DNA from: Archilochus colubris
Taxonomy: Eukaryota > Chordata > Aves > Apodiformes > Trochilidae
NCBI GenBank assembly: GCA_023079485.1
Contig: CM041083.1
Location: forward strand, 167,235,400 to 167,299,399
Direction of reading: 5' to 3'
Length of the DNA: 64,000 nt
Under the pieces are notes generated by a model. The model saw only the letters and a list, made by a program, of their open reading frames with translations, had not been told where the DNA came from and did no database searches. How positions within the stretch are numbered: position 1 is the stretch's first letter; every line of letters starts with the position of its first letter. Below, one piece after another: positions 1-11,039 of this stretch. The translations under genes were made by a program, and so were the position numbers.

Positions 1-2
1 TC

Positions 3-2306
3 CTAGAGTGTATTGAGGATAATTTCCTGATGCAGCTGGTAAATGAGCCTACCAGGGGTGGAGCCCCACTTGATCTACTCTTTACAAACAGAGAGGGGCT
101 GGTGAGGGATGTGGTGGTCGGAGGGCGTCTGGGACTTAGTGATCACGAAATAATAGAGTTCTCAATAATCAGGGACACAAGGAGGGTTGTCAATAAAACC
201 TCTACATTAGACTTCCGGAGGGCAGATTTTGGCCTTTTCAGAAGACTAGTCCGGAGCATATCCTGGGAAACAGCCCTTGAAAACAAAGGGGTCAAGGAGG
301 GATGGACATTCTTCAAAGAGCAAGTTTTGAAAGCTCAGGAGCAGGCTATCCCGGTGTGCTGAAAGGCGAGCCGGCGGGGAAGACGACCACTCTGGCTCAA
401 CAGAGAGACTTTGAAGGAAATTAGGATTAAGAAGAGGGCCTACCGGTTATGGAAAAAGGGTTATCTACTCAAGAGGAATTCAGGAATACAGTTAAGTTAT
501 GTAGGAAAAAAATTAGAGACACAAAGGCACAACTTGAACTAAATCTCGCCACCTCTGTGAAGGATAACAAGAAGTCCTTCTACAGATACATCAGTGGCAA
601 AAGGAGGGGCAAGGAAAACATTCATTCTTTAATGGACATGGACGGGAATGTAATTGTCAAAGATGAAGAAAAGGCTGAGGTATTTAACACTTTCTTTGCC
701 TCAGTTTTTAACAGTAAAACGGACTATCCTGATGACAGCTGGCTTCTGGAGCCTATAGGAGACAAGAATCTAAACACTCTCCCTGCAATCCAGAAGGAAA
801 CTGTCAGTGATCTACTGGGCTGCTTGGATCCCCACAAGTCTATGGGACCAGATGAACTCCATCCAAAGGTGATGAGAGAGTTGGCAGAAGAGCTCGCCAA
901 GCCTCTCTCTCTCATCTACCAGAAGTCCTGGCTCACTGGGGACATCCCAGATGACTGGAAGTTGGCGAATGTCACGCCAATCCACAAGAAGGGCCGGAAG
1001 GAAGACCCGGGAAACTACAGGCCCGTCAGCCTGACCTCAGTGCCTGGCAGGGTTATGGAGCAGATCATCCTGGGGCAATCACACAGCACCTGCAGGATGG
1101 ACAGGGGATCAGACCCAGCCAGCATGGGTTTAGGAAGGGCAGGTCCTGTCTGACCAACCTGATCTCCTTTTATGATCAGGTGACCCGCCTGGTGGATGAG
1201 GGGAAGGCTGTGGATGTGTTCTATCTGGACTTCAGCAAGGTCTTCGACACCGTCTCCCACAGCATCCTCCTGAGAAAGCTGGATGCCCACAGCTTGGACA
1301 AGCGTACTCTGCACTGGGTTAGGAACTGGCTGGAGGGCCGGGCCCAGAGAGTGGTGCTGAATGGGGCTGCTTCCAGTTGGCGGCCGGTCACCAGCGGTGT
1401 CCCCCAGGGATCAGTGCTGGGCCCAGTCTGTTCAATATCTTCATTGATGACTTGGATGAGGGGATTGAGTCCATCATCAGCAAGTTTGCCGATGACACCA
1501 AGCTGGGGAGAAGTGTTGATCAGCTGGAAGGCAGGAGGGCTCTGCAGAGGGACCTGGACAGACTGGAGAGATGGGCTGACTCCAATGGGATGAGCTTCAA
1601 CAAGGCCAAGTGCCCGGTCCTCCACTTTGGCCACAACAACCCTATGCAGCGCTACAAGCTGGGGACAGAGTGGTTGGAGAGCAGCCAGGCAGAAAGGGAC
1701 CTGGGAGTCTGGATTGACGGGAAGCTGAACATGAGCCAGCAGTGTGCCCAGGTGGCCAAGAAGGCCAATGGCATCCTGGCATGTATCAGAAACAGCGTCA
1801 CCAGCAGGTCCAAGGAGGTGATTCGGCCCCTATACTCAGCCCTGGTAAGGCCACACCTTGAGTACTGTGTTCAGTTTTGGGCCCCTCAGTTCAAGAAGGA
1901 TATTGAGGTCCTTGAACAGGTCAAAAGGAGGGCAACCAAGCTGGTGAAGGGACTCGAACACAGATCCTATGAGGAGAGGCTGAGGGAGCTGGGGCTGTTC
2001 AGCCTGAGGAAGAGGAGGCTCAGGGGAGACCTCATTGCTCTCTACAGCTACCTGAAAGGAGGATGGAGCCAGGCAGGGGTTGGTCTCTTTTCCCAGGCAA
2101 CTCTCAATAAGACAAGAGGGCATGGTCTTAAATTGTGCTGGGGGAAGTTCAGATTGGCTATTAGAAAGAATTTTTTCACGGAAAGGGTGATCAGACATTG
2201 GAACGGACTGCCTGGGGAGGTGGTGGACTCTTCGTCCCTGGAGACATTTAAAAAGCGACTCGATATGGCACTCAGTGCATGGTCTAGTGACTGTGGCGGT
2301 AGCTGA
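3..2306 (+). pseudogene. CR1 ORF2 remnant: endonuclease C-terminus plus reverse transcriptase, broken
   Basis: ORF2 of CR1 encodes the endonuclease and reverse transcriptase used for target-primed reverse transcription in the nucleus. The endonuclease end is seen with its catalytic Ser-Asp-His motif at 138-146. A TGA at 360-362 sits where the family reads Arg, which fits C-to-T decay of a CpG. The reading frame then shifts near 455-467, near 1070 (one G missing in a GGGG run) and near 1425 (one base missing). RT motifs are visible: LDFSK with the motif A Asp at 1228-1230, GVPQGS (motif B) at 1396-1413, and the catalytic Phe-Ala-Asp-Asp box at 1485-1496. The last frame ends with a stop at 2304-2306. 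Catalytic residues are intact but no single frame could make the protein. The upstream half of the endonuclease lies outside the window. Confidence 0.93.
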
Positions 2307-2353
2307 TCAAGGGTTGGACTCGATGATCTCTGAGGTCCCTTCCAACCCAGCCT

Positions 2354-2503
2354 ATTCTATTTCTATTTCTATTTCTATTTCTATTTCTATTTCTATTTCT
2401 ATTTCTATTTCTATTTCTATTTCTATTTCTATTTCTATTTCTATTTCTATTTCTATTTCTATTTCTATTTCTATTTCTATTTCTATTTCTATTTCTATTT
2501 CTA
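2354..2503 (+). repeat. (TTCTAT)n hexanucleotide array at the CR1 3' end
   Basis: About 25 near-perfect copies of TTCTAT follow directly on the CR1 3' terminus. Avian CR1 copies normally end in one to a few short units of an ATTCTATG-like octamer. This array is therefore a length-expanded, hexameric version of the retrotransposon tail. It forces an artificial Ser-Ile repeat frame that should not be read as a protein. Confidence 0.97.
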
Positions 2504-2904
2504 AATTATTGCCCTGTCATGTTGTCCAAAAATTTCCAAAATGCTGCGTAATATATTAATATTTTTAAAATTTTTATTCACACGATAATAATTGAGCCAT
2601 GTTCAGGTTGGCCTAAATATGGTGAAATAAATATCAGAAAGTCTGAAATGTGAATCCATGTATTATCCAAGAGATATGACTTTTAGTACAAGCCATCGGT
2701 TATAAAAAATTATCATGAACACTTATTTTGACAGCAAAAATATCGTCGACATAAATATGATAATGGCAGATATTTCTTAATGTTTTCCAAAAATCTGTTT
2801 GTATAACTATAAATGGAGCTAAAGTGTGAATGTAACTTTTATTGCCAAAAAATCAGATTTAATTCGCTACATATTTTAGGAATTTTAGGGGAGTTATCTA
2901 TCTG
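2504..2904. other. A+T-rich non-coding spacer between two CR1 pieces
   Basis: About 400 bp of A+T-rich DNA with no coding frame, no repeat I recognise and no obvious target-site duplication relative to the CR1 on its left. Confidence 0.6.
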
Positions 2905-3075
2905 TAGCGAGGTGGGAACTGGACTCTTTTCACAGACGCCCTTCAACAAGACAAGAGGACACAGTCTTAGGTTGTGCCAGGGGAGGTTTAGGTCGGATAT
3001 TAGAAAGAATTTCTTCACGGAGAGGGTGATTAGGCTGTGGAATGGACTGCCCAGGGAGGTGGTGGATTCTCCGTC
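2905..3075 (+). mobile_element. CR1 fragment truncated at both ends
   Basis: About 170 bp match the CR1 ORF2 3' region. The segment is colinear with about 2071-2243 of the large copy nearby: the stretch with LFSQ, the NKTRGH-like sequence, RKNFFTERV and WNGLP. It lacks the terminal GGTTGGACT...CCAACC sequence and any tail, so both ends are missing. The preserved frame inside 2813-3133 is LINE-derived and not a host gene. 5' truncation is normal for LINEs; loss of the 3' end needs a later deletion or rearrangement. Confidence 0.93.
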
Positions 3076-4068
3076 TATTTATATTTTTAAAATAATATTA
3101 TTCTATATGAAAAAGCAAATTCTATTACTTTGAATATCACATAAGCGTATTGTATTTTGAAAAAGCTACAGGGTAAAGAAAAATTCCCCATAGCAAGAAA
3201 CTTACTTGACTCTATTGGATCTTTCTTTCTTGCAATGAAAATTACCAAAATTGAAGGTTCAATTTAATTTATACAGTAAATTAAATTCTGACATTTTGAT
3301 GAATCATCAACATACCTGTAAGCTATCACATGAGAGTTCTACATTCACAAAGGCTATTATATTCCTCCTCCACAGCCAATTGTGTTCAAATAACTAGTAA
3401 AATTTGTTTCACTTTTTTCTCATGATCATTAAGGTTGATCTCTTCTCATGTTTAATCTGTAGCATCATGAATACTGCAGTATCTAATTTTATTTATTATA
3501 ACATAAACATTGAATAACATTCAAAACATTAATTTTTCTCTACATAGAGAGAGAGATGTAAGTCCTTAAATTCTTTCCTTTGATGTCTTCTCCTTGTCCT
3601 CTACTGACTCCCACTGTTTATATTAACAACCTTTATCAAGTTTCCACCTGATTTTTTTTTTCCCAAGAAATTCTGAAGTAATTTTTACCTATTATTTCAA
3701 CATAACTCTTGGGCTGTATATTAAAGTGCAATACTTGGCACAGATAGCCATGCCTTAGAAAATGCTTGAACATCAGTGGGAGACACAAAAGAGACTGGTG
3801 CTGAAATCTTGAGGAAAGGATGCTATCATGGCTTACAATGTAGAAAATGTTTAGGTTTGGGGCTTGTAAGATCACTAACTATAAGGAAGGATTTCTCAGT
3901 TTTTACTTGTCTGGGTCAATCTTTGCTGTGTGTCCTTAAGCAATTCTATCTTCTTTACTGCATTTTGGTGCGTTTATTTTGGCACATCTTCAGGGCCAAT
4001 GTCATTTCCTGAAGCAAATCACAGTTCTTTTAATATGAGTGATAGACTAGAGCCACTAAAGGGTACAT
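3076..4068. other. A+T-rich non-coding stretch
   Basis: No coding frame, RNA gene or recognisable repeat was seen apart from a short AG run near 3547-3557. Open frames here are short and lack any recognisable domain. Confidence 0.55.
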
Positions 4069-5086
4069 TGTAATTTTTTTACGTTAAGAGGTTACTAAAA
4101 TAGAAAAGTTTGTACTAAACGCTTTAGATACCAAAAGAGTTGCTTTCATGGAATCACATTTGATAGCAGGGCACAGGCCTAACCTCTGGCCAGAGCTTTA
4201 TACCATCAGCAGCAATGGATGTACCTCAGCAAAGAACATAATCAAGAAAGGGAAAAGAACTGCTCTAAGGCCTCAAAACAGAGAAGATGAGATGAGAGCA
4301 ATACCAGAAGTGAGGTACTAGAGCAGAGATACCAAGCCTGGTGAGGAAGAAGGAGGATGAAGTGCCTGAGCAGAGGTTCCCCTGCAGCCTGTAGTGAGAC
4401 AGCAGCTGTCCCCCTGAAGCGCATGGAGGAGCATGGTCGATCAGCACATGGAGGATCACAGTGGAGCAGATGTGGACCTGCAGCTATGGAGGACCCTATG
4501 CCAGGACAGGTGACTTTTTCTGAAGCAGTCTGTGACTGTGGGTAGCCCATGCTGGAGTAGTGTGTTCCTGATGGACTACACCTGATGGGAGGGACTCATC
4601 TCAGAGAGTTTCCTGATATACTCTCCTTTGGAAGGGACCTTACAATAGGGGAAGATTGTGAAGGGTCCTTCTCCCTGAGCAGGAAGAAGCTGCAGAAAAT
4701 GAGGTGTGACAAACTGACCATAACCCACCCTCCCCCCTCCTTTTCCCCTGTGTCGCTGTGGGTGGTGGGGAAGGAGGAGAAAGTAAAGTAATTTGGGCCT
4801 GGGAAGATGGGAGGGGTGGAGTAAGGTATTTTAGATTTGGGTTTCATTTTCTCTTTGTCTGTTTTCATCTGATTAGTAATAAATTAAAATAAAAACATAT
4901 GTATTTTTTTCTTCCCCCAAAGTTTAGTCTATTTTTCCCAAGACCATAGTTGGTGGGTGAACCTCCCTGTCCTTGTCTTGAACCATGAGGTTTTAGTTGG
5001 ATTTTTTCCTCCCCCTACTACCATGGAGGAGAAGTGAGAGAGCAGATGCCTGCTTCTTTGTTTCCAGCTGGGCCTAAGCCATGACA
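4069..5086 (+). mobile_element. Solo LTR, avian ERVL-like family
   Basis: A G+C-richer block of about 1 kb in A+T-rich surroundings. It holds diverged internal copies of a CTGCAG-CC-ATGGAGGA-like unit (about 4376-4500), then a CAC/CCC-rich stretch, AATAAA signals at 4878-4883 and 4888-4893, and an end resembling GGGTCAACCCACCACA-type termini. This order matches a common avian ERVL-type LTR as I remember it. The proposed start (TGTAATTTTTTTACGT at 4069) and end (CATGACA at 5080-5086) give TG...CA termini. The 5-bp flanks (TACAT and CACCT) match imperfectly, so there is no clean target-site duplication. No gag, pol or env sequence adjoins it, so it is a solo LTR. The 3' half is secure; the 5' boundary is less so. 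Confidence 0.74.
4878..4893 (+). promoter_or_regulatory. Two AATAAA polyadenylation signals inside the LTR
   Basis: AATAAA occurs at 4878-4883 and again at 4888-4893. This is where the R-region signal is expected in LTRs of this family. It supports the plus orientation of the LTR. Use in the living genome is not shown. Confidence 0.5.
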
Positions 5087-8000
5087 CACCTATATAAAAA
5101 GTGGAAAAGTATGGGGAATACTTTTTGCATCTTCCATAGTGAGGTAAAAGTGAGGTTGTAAATACTAAAATGTAGTTTTCCCTCCATGATAAATACTTTC
5201 AAATAATGATTGCTACATTATGCATGGATATACAATAAAATCAGAAGTACCTTCACATCTCAATACAGAAAAGCAATTAATTTCACCAATGGTCCCATTG
5301 GGTTCCATGAAGAGATTTAAGAATTCAAAGATAAATCTATGATTCACTTTTGAAATGAGTTACTGTCTGAAGAGTTCAGGCAAATAGTTTGTGGACCAAA
5401 AATGTGAATATAGTAGTAAATCTCCAGAAATTATTTTCATCAAAGTAAAGCTATTGTTTATTTAAAAAACAGTTATTCTAAGAAATATTTCCTTAAAATG
5501 AGTTATGTAGAAGACCTTATACTATACAAAAAGCAAATGAAAGTAAAACATTGCTTTTAATTGTATTTCCTTATTAGGCTTTCTGGAAAAGAAAATTAGT
5601 ATTACGAATGAGTAAGAACTAATTAAATTAAGTAACCGTGACATTTGTGCTAATGATACCAATTAGCCAACAGTGGAAGAACATGTTAAGTAAAATACAG
5701 AGCTACTGTCTAAAATACTAATATGAGCCTTCACACTGCTGTGTTTTATTTAGAACTATGTTGTTCATGCAGAGGTGAACATTTCAAGTGTGAAATTTAG
5801 CCCAGGACAAGAGGAAGCATTTTGAGAGCTGTTCCTGTTAATAGGAGCAGTCTTTTCTGAATAAATTTGACCTTCGTTTGGCATCACTGTTGAGCTCTGT
5901 CTTCATATATTTTCTTCATTTATCCTTTCTGGAGTAAGAAGTGCTGTGTGAGTAGAAGTTTGTACATACACACACACACAGTAGAATCTCAGACACTGGT
6001 CATAGTGAAGTAAACAATAGAAAAAAACATTTATAGCCATTCACCATCAAATCACTCATTGCCATCATCAATCATTTAATGGGAACCCATACTGAAATCA
6101 TAACATACTGTAGATTGTGAATGAACTGCAAACCACTGCTCAGAGTTAATAAGGGCTATCAGTAATTTGCAGACCACTTAGACTAAAATAACTCAGGGAT
6201 GACGGTCTTGACTTGTGCTATATGAAAGCAAACAAAAAAATAAACTGCAGAACTATTTTCTCAGATGGTAGGAAAAAAACCCAAGGTAGGATTAAAATAA
6301 CCAGAGCCATGGGATGCTCATAAACAATGCAGGATCAAAACAGATTATTTACTGTTTGAATTATTCTACTATAAAATTTTCAGCTATTTAGGTTTCAAGT
6401 CAGGTAGAAATTGCAGAGTATGGGTATTTATTCAAAGATTCAGATAGATATTTAGACAGAAATTAATATGTAGACATCTGTTTGAGATGACTGGTGAAAA
6501 ACTTTAATATTGACCTATAGTAACTTAATTTCACATTTATTTAATACAATAAATAAAAGTTACTTTGCTAGAAATATTTTAAATATGAGAATTTTTATTT
6601 TAGTTTTATTGTTAAATTTCACCACTAAAGTTGTGTTTTTCTGTGTTTTCAGTAGTAAAAGTCAAATAGATCTCCAGACTTTTTTTATTTAGACCACTGA
6701 AGTCTATCACAAAAAACAGATACTGAAGTTTGCTATCATTGTGTGTGTTTTAGCTCTAGATACACATAATCTATCTAGAAGACCATAATATACCATTTGA
6801 AGCCAGAGCAATATACTGGATTTTACAGACAGCAAACTTGCTAAAAACCTTATTTTGAAATATTGAGATAAATGCTGTTTGTGAAGAAAGATATGAATAG
6901 TTTTAAATAAAATGTGAATATTTACATAAATATGAATATAAAACATAAGTATGGTAAACATATCAATACACCAACATCTGAATTGTTCTGTTTTTCAGTA
7001 AAAACTATAGGGGGCTGTTCACACATGTATTGGTTTGGAAACTGAAATATATGGGGATTTTTGTTTCTTAAAGATATTAAAAGACAATATATTACATATT
7101 AAAAAGTGAAAATTAACATTATTGGTAAAAGTAAGAAAAAAATAACACTGAAATATTTGTTACAAGCTAGCCATAATCCTTTTCAGTGGGACTCAGGCCT
7201 TTTAGATATTGATTCTGTCTTTATTCTAGTCTTTATTCTGCCCATTGGTTCATTATCACTGTGTATCCTCTAGCCTAAAAGTTTATTTTTGATTTTTTGA
7301 AAGCTGTAGACAGCTTCTTTTTAAAGGATTACCCTAAATGATGTTTAGCCATAACATTTTAGAATTATGTTTACCAAGCCAATAAAAAAGGCCTCTTACC
7401 CTCTTTGGCTTTGAATGAACGCTATTTTAGAGAGAGAGAGGGAGAGAGAGCTTGGAATTATCAAAATAAAGATGAGAACAGTAAGAATTTTAATTGAGTG
7501 TAGGTATAGACAAATCCACAGTTAGGACCCAGTTGAGACTTCAGATCTAAAATTACTGCAGTTTGGCAAACTGTTACACACAACTCCTTTAGGTGCTAAG
7601 ATCAACATAGCCAGTTGCAGCACTTTGTTTCACTTTGAATTGTAGCAATCTGATCAAGTTTCTGAGACTAAAATGACTTCGAATTATTATGTTCAGGATA
7701 TTTAATTTATTAAGTTATTGGGGATTTTTTTCTGTAACAAAAAGGTGAATATCTAGTATATTAGATTTGCTGAAGTGATAGCCAAATTAAATCTGTTCTA
7801 AAATTTACACACAAAATTACATCTATCTTAAATATATATTTTCTTAGTATATATCTATTTCTATTTTTATATATAAATTTGGCACAAAGTTCTAATATAT
7901 TTCTCAATTTGGATTTTTAAAACTATTTTTTACTGGTTTTTTTGCTTCAGTTACACTAATGCATTTCATAGTTTTAGTAAAATAGTTTATTCTTCTTTAC

Positions 8001-10524
8001 AGATGAATACATATAATTGGGTAAGACAAAATCTATAGCTGCATGCTGACAAACAACTCATCTACAGTCTTCCACACAAATATTTGTATTTGAAATCATC
8101 AGGACAATACGAATAAGTAATCATTATTGAAAATACAATTGTGTCTTCAATTAAAAAGAAAGAAGCAGACTTAATTGCATGTTTGTTATTTTCACTTTGT
8201 GGTTCAGATGTAGCACTCTGTATTAAAATTCCCTTTTGATCTCTGTTGAAATTGGCATAACTTCACTGGAGCCATGTTTAAGTTGTTTTAAAAATTCAAG
8301 GATTGCTGCTAGACTCATCTTTGGAAAAAAAAAACAAACAAAAGAGTAAAACCAGTAACACAACAAAAGATGAGATTTTTTTTTTCTCCTTCTGTTTTAA
8401 AATGATGCCTAAAACTAAACCTCCTCAAAAATGCTTGGTGCATGCTCAGGAAATGAGTCATTAGAACAAAGCCAAAAATGTGCTTAATTTGATGTTAGTT
8501 TTTGACCTTGATGCAATGAATGCTGAGGGACATCTATTATTCCCAGAGGGATAATTTTTCTCTCAAAAACATTTCTTCTGGGCAAGTCATGCTGATTATC
8601 CACTGCACAAATTTGTATAAAGTTGAGTGGCATCAGAAAAGGTGAAAGTACCTCCCTGTGCTCTCTGAATATCTTGAGTCCATGGAAGACAGTGACATCC
8701 AAAAAGATTGTGAAAATTTATCTAACTCATGTTGTGCCATGTCTTTGGATCCATGCTTTATTATAAGAAGAAATTATAAAAGTCAATAATTTCTTCCCCA
8801 GTATAAGAATTAGAGAGATGCTTATAATGATTTGAAATAGTCTTACTGGTTGGGAGAATAGATTTAAGTACTATTAATGCATTGTTATTACTAATGTTAA
8901 TTCTGATAAATATGTTATTTTACTTACATTACATTTTTAAAATTTCAGTGATTCCTGGAACAGTGCCTTTTAGTATTCTAGGTCTATTTTATGTTGGATG
9001 TAGCTAGAACAATGCTTGAATAAGAATGTAACAAAAACAAGCTCCTTTCACTTCTCTCTTTCTTTTTTTCTGCCTTTTTTACCCAGAAGATTTAGCTTCT
9101 AGGCTTCATACTCCATTTTCTTCAGATTTCCCATAGGGTCTTATAAATAGACATAAAGAAGTGCAGTCTGACTGGCATCAGCCATGAGATATTCATATTG
9201 ATAATGCCTCACAGACCTTTGTAATCCTCCCCATTTGATAGCGTATATTTTATGCCCCCAGGATGCATAACAAGAAGATTTCTCATATAATTATTTCCAC
9301 AACAGATTTTAATTGTCCCTGTATTCACTATTAGAATGTCAGGTTTTTAGATTACTTTAAAACTAAACACAGCAGGTAAACACCAAAACTCCCAGTAGTA
9401 TGACAAAAGCTGTACCTATGTTACTCCTATACAAGTAAATAGCCACATCTTATTCCCTACACAATAAGTATATTTCTAAAATGTTGCAAGTGCACTGTCC
9501 TGTCTCTTTTTGCCAGCTAAACTTATATGATTATGTTAATGTGATGCAAATACAGCTAGCCTGTGAAAAAGTGACCAAGTGATTTTGTTAGCAAAAAGCA
9601 GTTTACTTACTGTTGGTAAAGCAACTGTAATACAGATGGGAGTTGTTTACACTGCAGTCCAGACCTTCAGTACTGTAAATAAACATTAATATCTACTGAA
9701 GCCAAAGAAACCTGTATTCTGGTAGAATTGTCAGTAAAACATAGAGTCCAGTAGGGAGTAGAGCTCTTGTCACTGTCTGAATGGCTATTTCTTATCTCTA
9801 CCTCTCATCTTTTCATTCCCAGATGTCCTTTAAGCACTGATGAATCTAGTAGGAGTGCTTTAAGAAACTGTCACACCATGTGCTCAAACTGAGACAAACA
9901 AAGAAATTTATAATCTTAAAATTTACAGGTACTCTGAAGTGAATATGAGCTTCATGTATTTAGGTGTCATGGAGGTTTGATGACCGTTTTATTGCTTACT
10001 GGAAGAAACATGGTTGCTTCGGCATTCTTCAAGTATAAATTTACATGTCCTTAAGCACAAAAAAACAGATTGTTTTTGTGAACCAGAGTACTGCCTCAAC
10101 CACTGACATTTGCTAGCTGACATGGCATTTAAGCACACACCTAAATCCTTTTATTCTAACTCTTCTGATGCTTGTGTGGTTGTGTAAAGGACAAGCGCTA
10201 TATCTTCACAAATATATCAGTCAGGATCCGGTCCCTGTTGGGATTATTTTTTTGAATCCAAGAGCCTTTTCATTGCCATTTGAGTCGTGAAGAATACTAC
10301 TTTTCAAACATTTCCATTAAGAACAGCTAGACTACTTGTTTGTTTAAAAATACATTTGATTCTGGGCTTGCAAATTATCATGAGCCCCTCAGCAAGACAC
10401 ATCACAAGAACTTTTATTACCTGACCACTTCTAAAAAGCCCATTTTTGCGTATTATACCAAATGGAATCTATGTCTGCTATAAAATCAAAGAAACATTTG
10501 GCTTGGAATGTGTCTCCAATAATA
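5087..10524. other. 5.4 kb A+T-rich non-coding DNA with small microsatellites
   Basis: No gene or interspersed repeat was recognised. Small simple repeats are present: an AC run near 5967-5981 and an AG run near 7432-7451, with A+T tracts around 7830-7880. Around 9540-9690 there is an ATGCAAAT octamer (9544-9551) and a forkhead-like GTAAATAAACA string near 9676; these are single motifs and not evidence of an enhancer by themselves. Confidence 0.5.
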
Positions 10525-10640
10525 ACAGTAATTATACTTAGCACTTAGCAATTTTCATCTGCAGAGCACTTACTACCAGATTTAACTACTTAATTCTCAA
10601 AGAACCTCAGCAAGGCAGGCAGATATTCCACCTCCCTGTA
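10525..10640. repeat. Ancient amniote repeat scrap (MIR/L2/L3-like)
   Basis: The series TAGCACTT, TTTTCATCTGCAGAGCACTTAC, TTAACTACTTAATTCTCA and AGGCAGGCAGATATT follows the order of an old amniote SINE/LINE tail (a 'TAGCACTTTTCATC...GCGCTTTACAAACATTAACTAATTAATCCTCACAACACC...GAGGTAGG' pattern). The match is by memory and diverged, which fits an insertion older than birds. Orientation and exact family are left open. Confidence 0.5.
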
Positions 10641-10977
10641 AGGGGATGCATTGTTGGCTGGCAGGTGATTGTTCACTGAATAGAATGGGGGGGAAAAAAA
10701 AATAAAATTCAGCTAACAGAAATGTTAAGAAGAAAAACTTCAATACTACCAATTTTAGGAGTAGAATGAAGTGTGATGAAATTCTTATGTTCCTTAAAAC
10801 ACTCAAAAACTTAGCTTAATCAATAAAAACTCACTGTACTCATAGTCCTGTGAAATATTGCCACTATACAAAAAGCTTTTTTTTCAGCCTACCATCTTGA
10901 ATCTGAAATACCAATGGAAAACTCCATCTTCAGGATGTGTTCTGCTGAGTCATTTTTTCCCAAGTGCATAGTACGAA

Positions 10978-11038
10978 GCATAGAATGTCTCCTGTTCGAA
11001 AGGACCTTAAAGATTATCTAGATCCAACTCTCTGATAA
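10978..11038 (-). mobile_element. CR1 3'-end fragment, reverse orientation
   Basis: The string GAAAGGACCTTAAAGATTATCTAGATCCAACT is the reverse complement of the avian CR1 terminus (TTGGACTAGATGATCTTTAAGGTCC). It is preceded by TAGAATGTCTCC, like the AGAAT-type 3' repeat. Only the 3' tip of the element is recognisable, consistent with severe 5' truncation. Confidence 0.68.
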
Positions 11039-11039
11039 A

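Larger units (their letters stand above)
1..2503 (+). mobile_element. CR1 LINE, 5' end outside window, with expanded hexamer 3' tail
   Basis: This is a non-LTR retrotransposon of the avian CR1 clade. Translated segments read in order as the end of an apurinic endonuclease, a full reverse transcriptase and the CR1 C-terminal region. The non-coding end at about 2307-2353 carries the avian CR1 hallmark: a GGTTGGACTCGATGATCT-like string followed by GGTCCCTTCCAACCCAGCC. A tandem hexamer then takes the place of the usual short 3' repeats. The copy runs off the left edge of the window, so its full length is unknown. One stop and three frameshifts over about 2.3 kb make it a dead copy, but it is far better preserved than the other CR1 pieces here, so it should be the youngest. 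The CR1 assignment is very secure; the subfamily is not determined. Confidence 0.97.

Noticed and set aside
724..2198. Minus-strand frames at 724-915, 1015-1314, 1221-1634 and 1836-2198
   Set aside because: They are antisense shadows of CR1 ORF2.
2275..2559. Ser-Ile repeat protein
   Set aside because: It is the translation of the TTCTAT microsatellite at the CR1 end.
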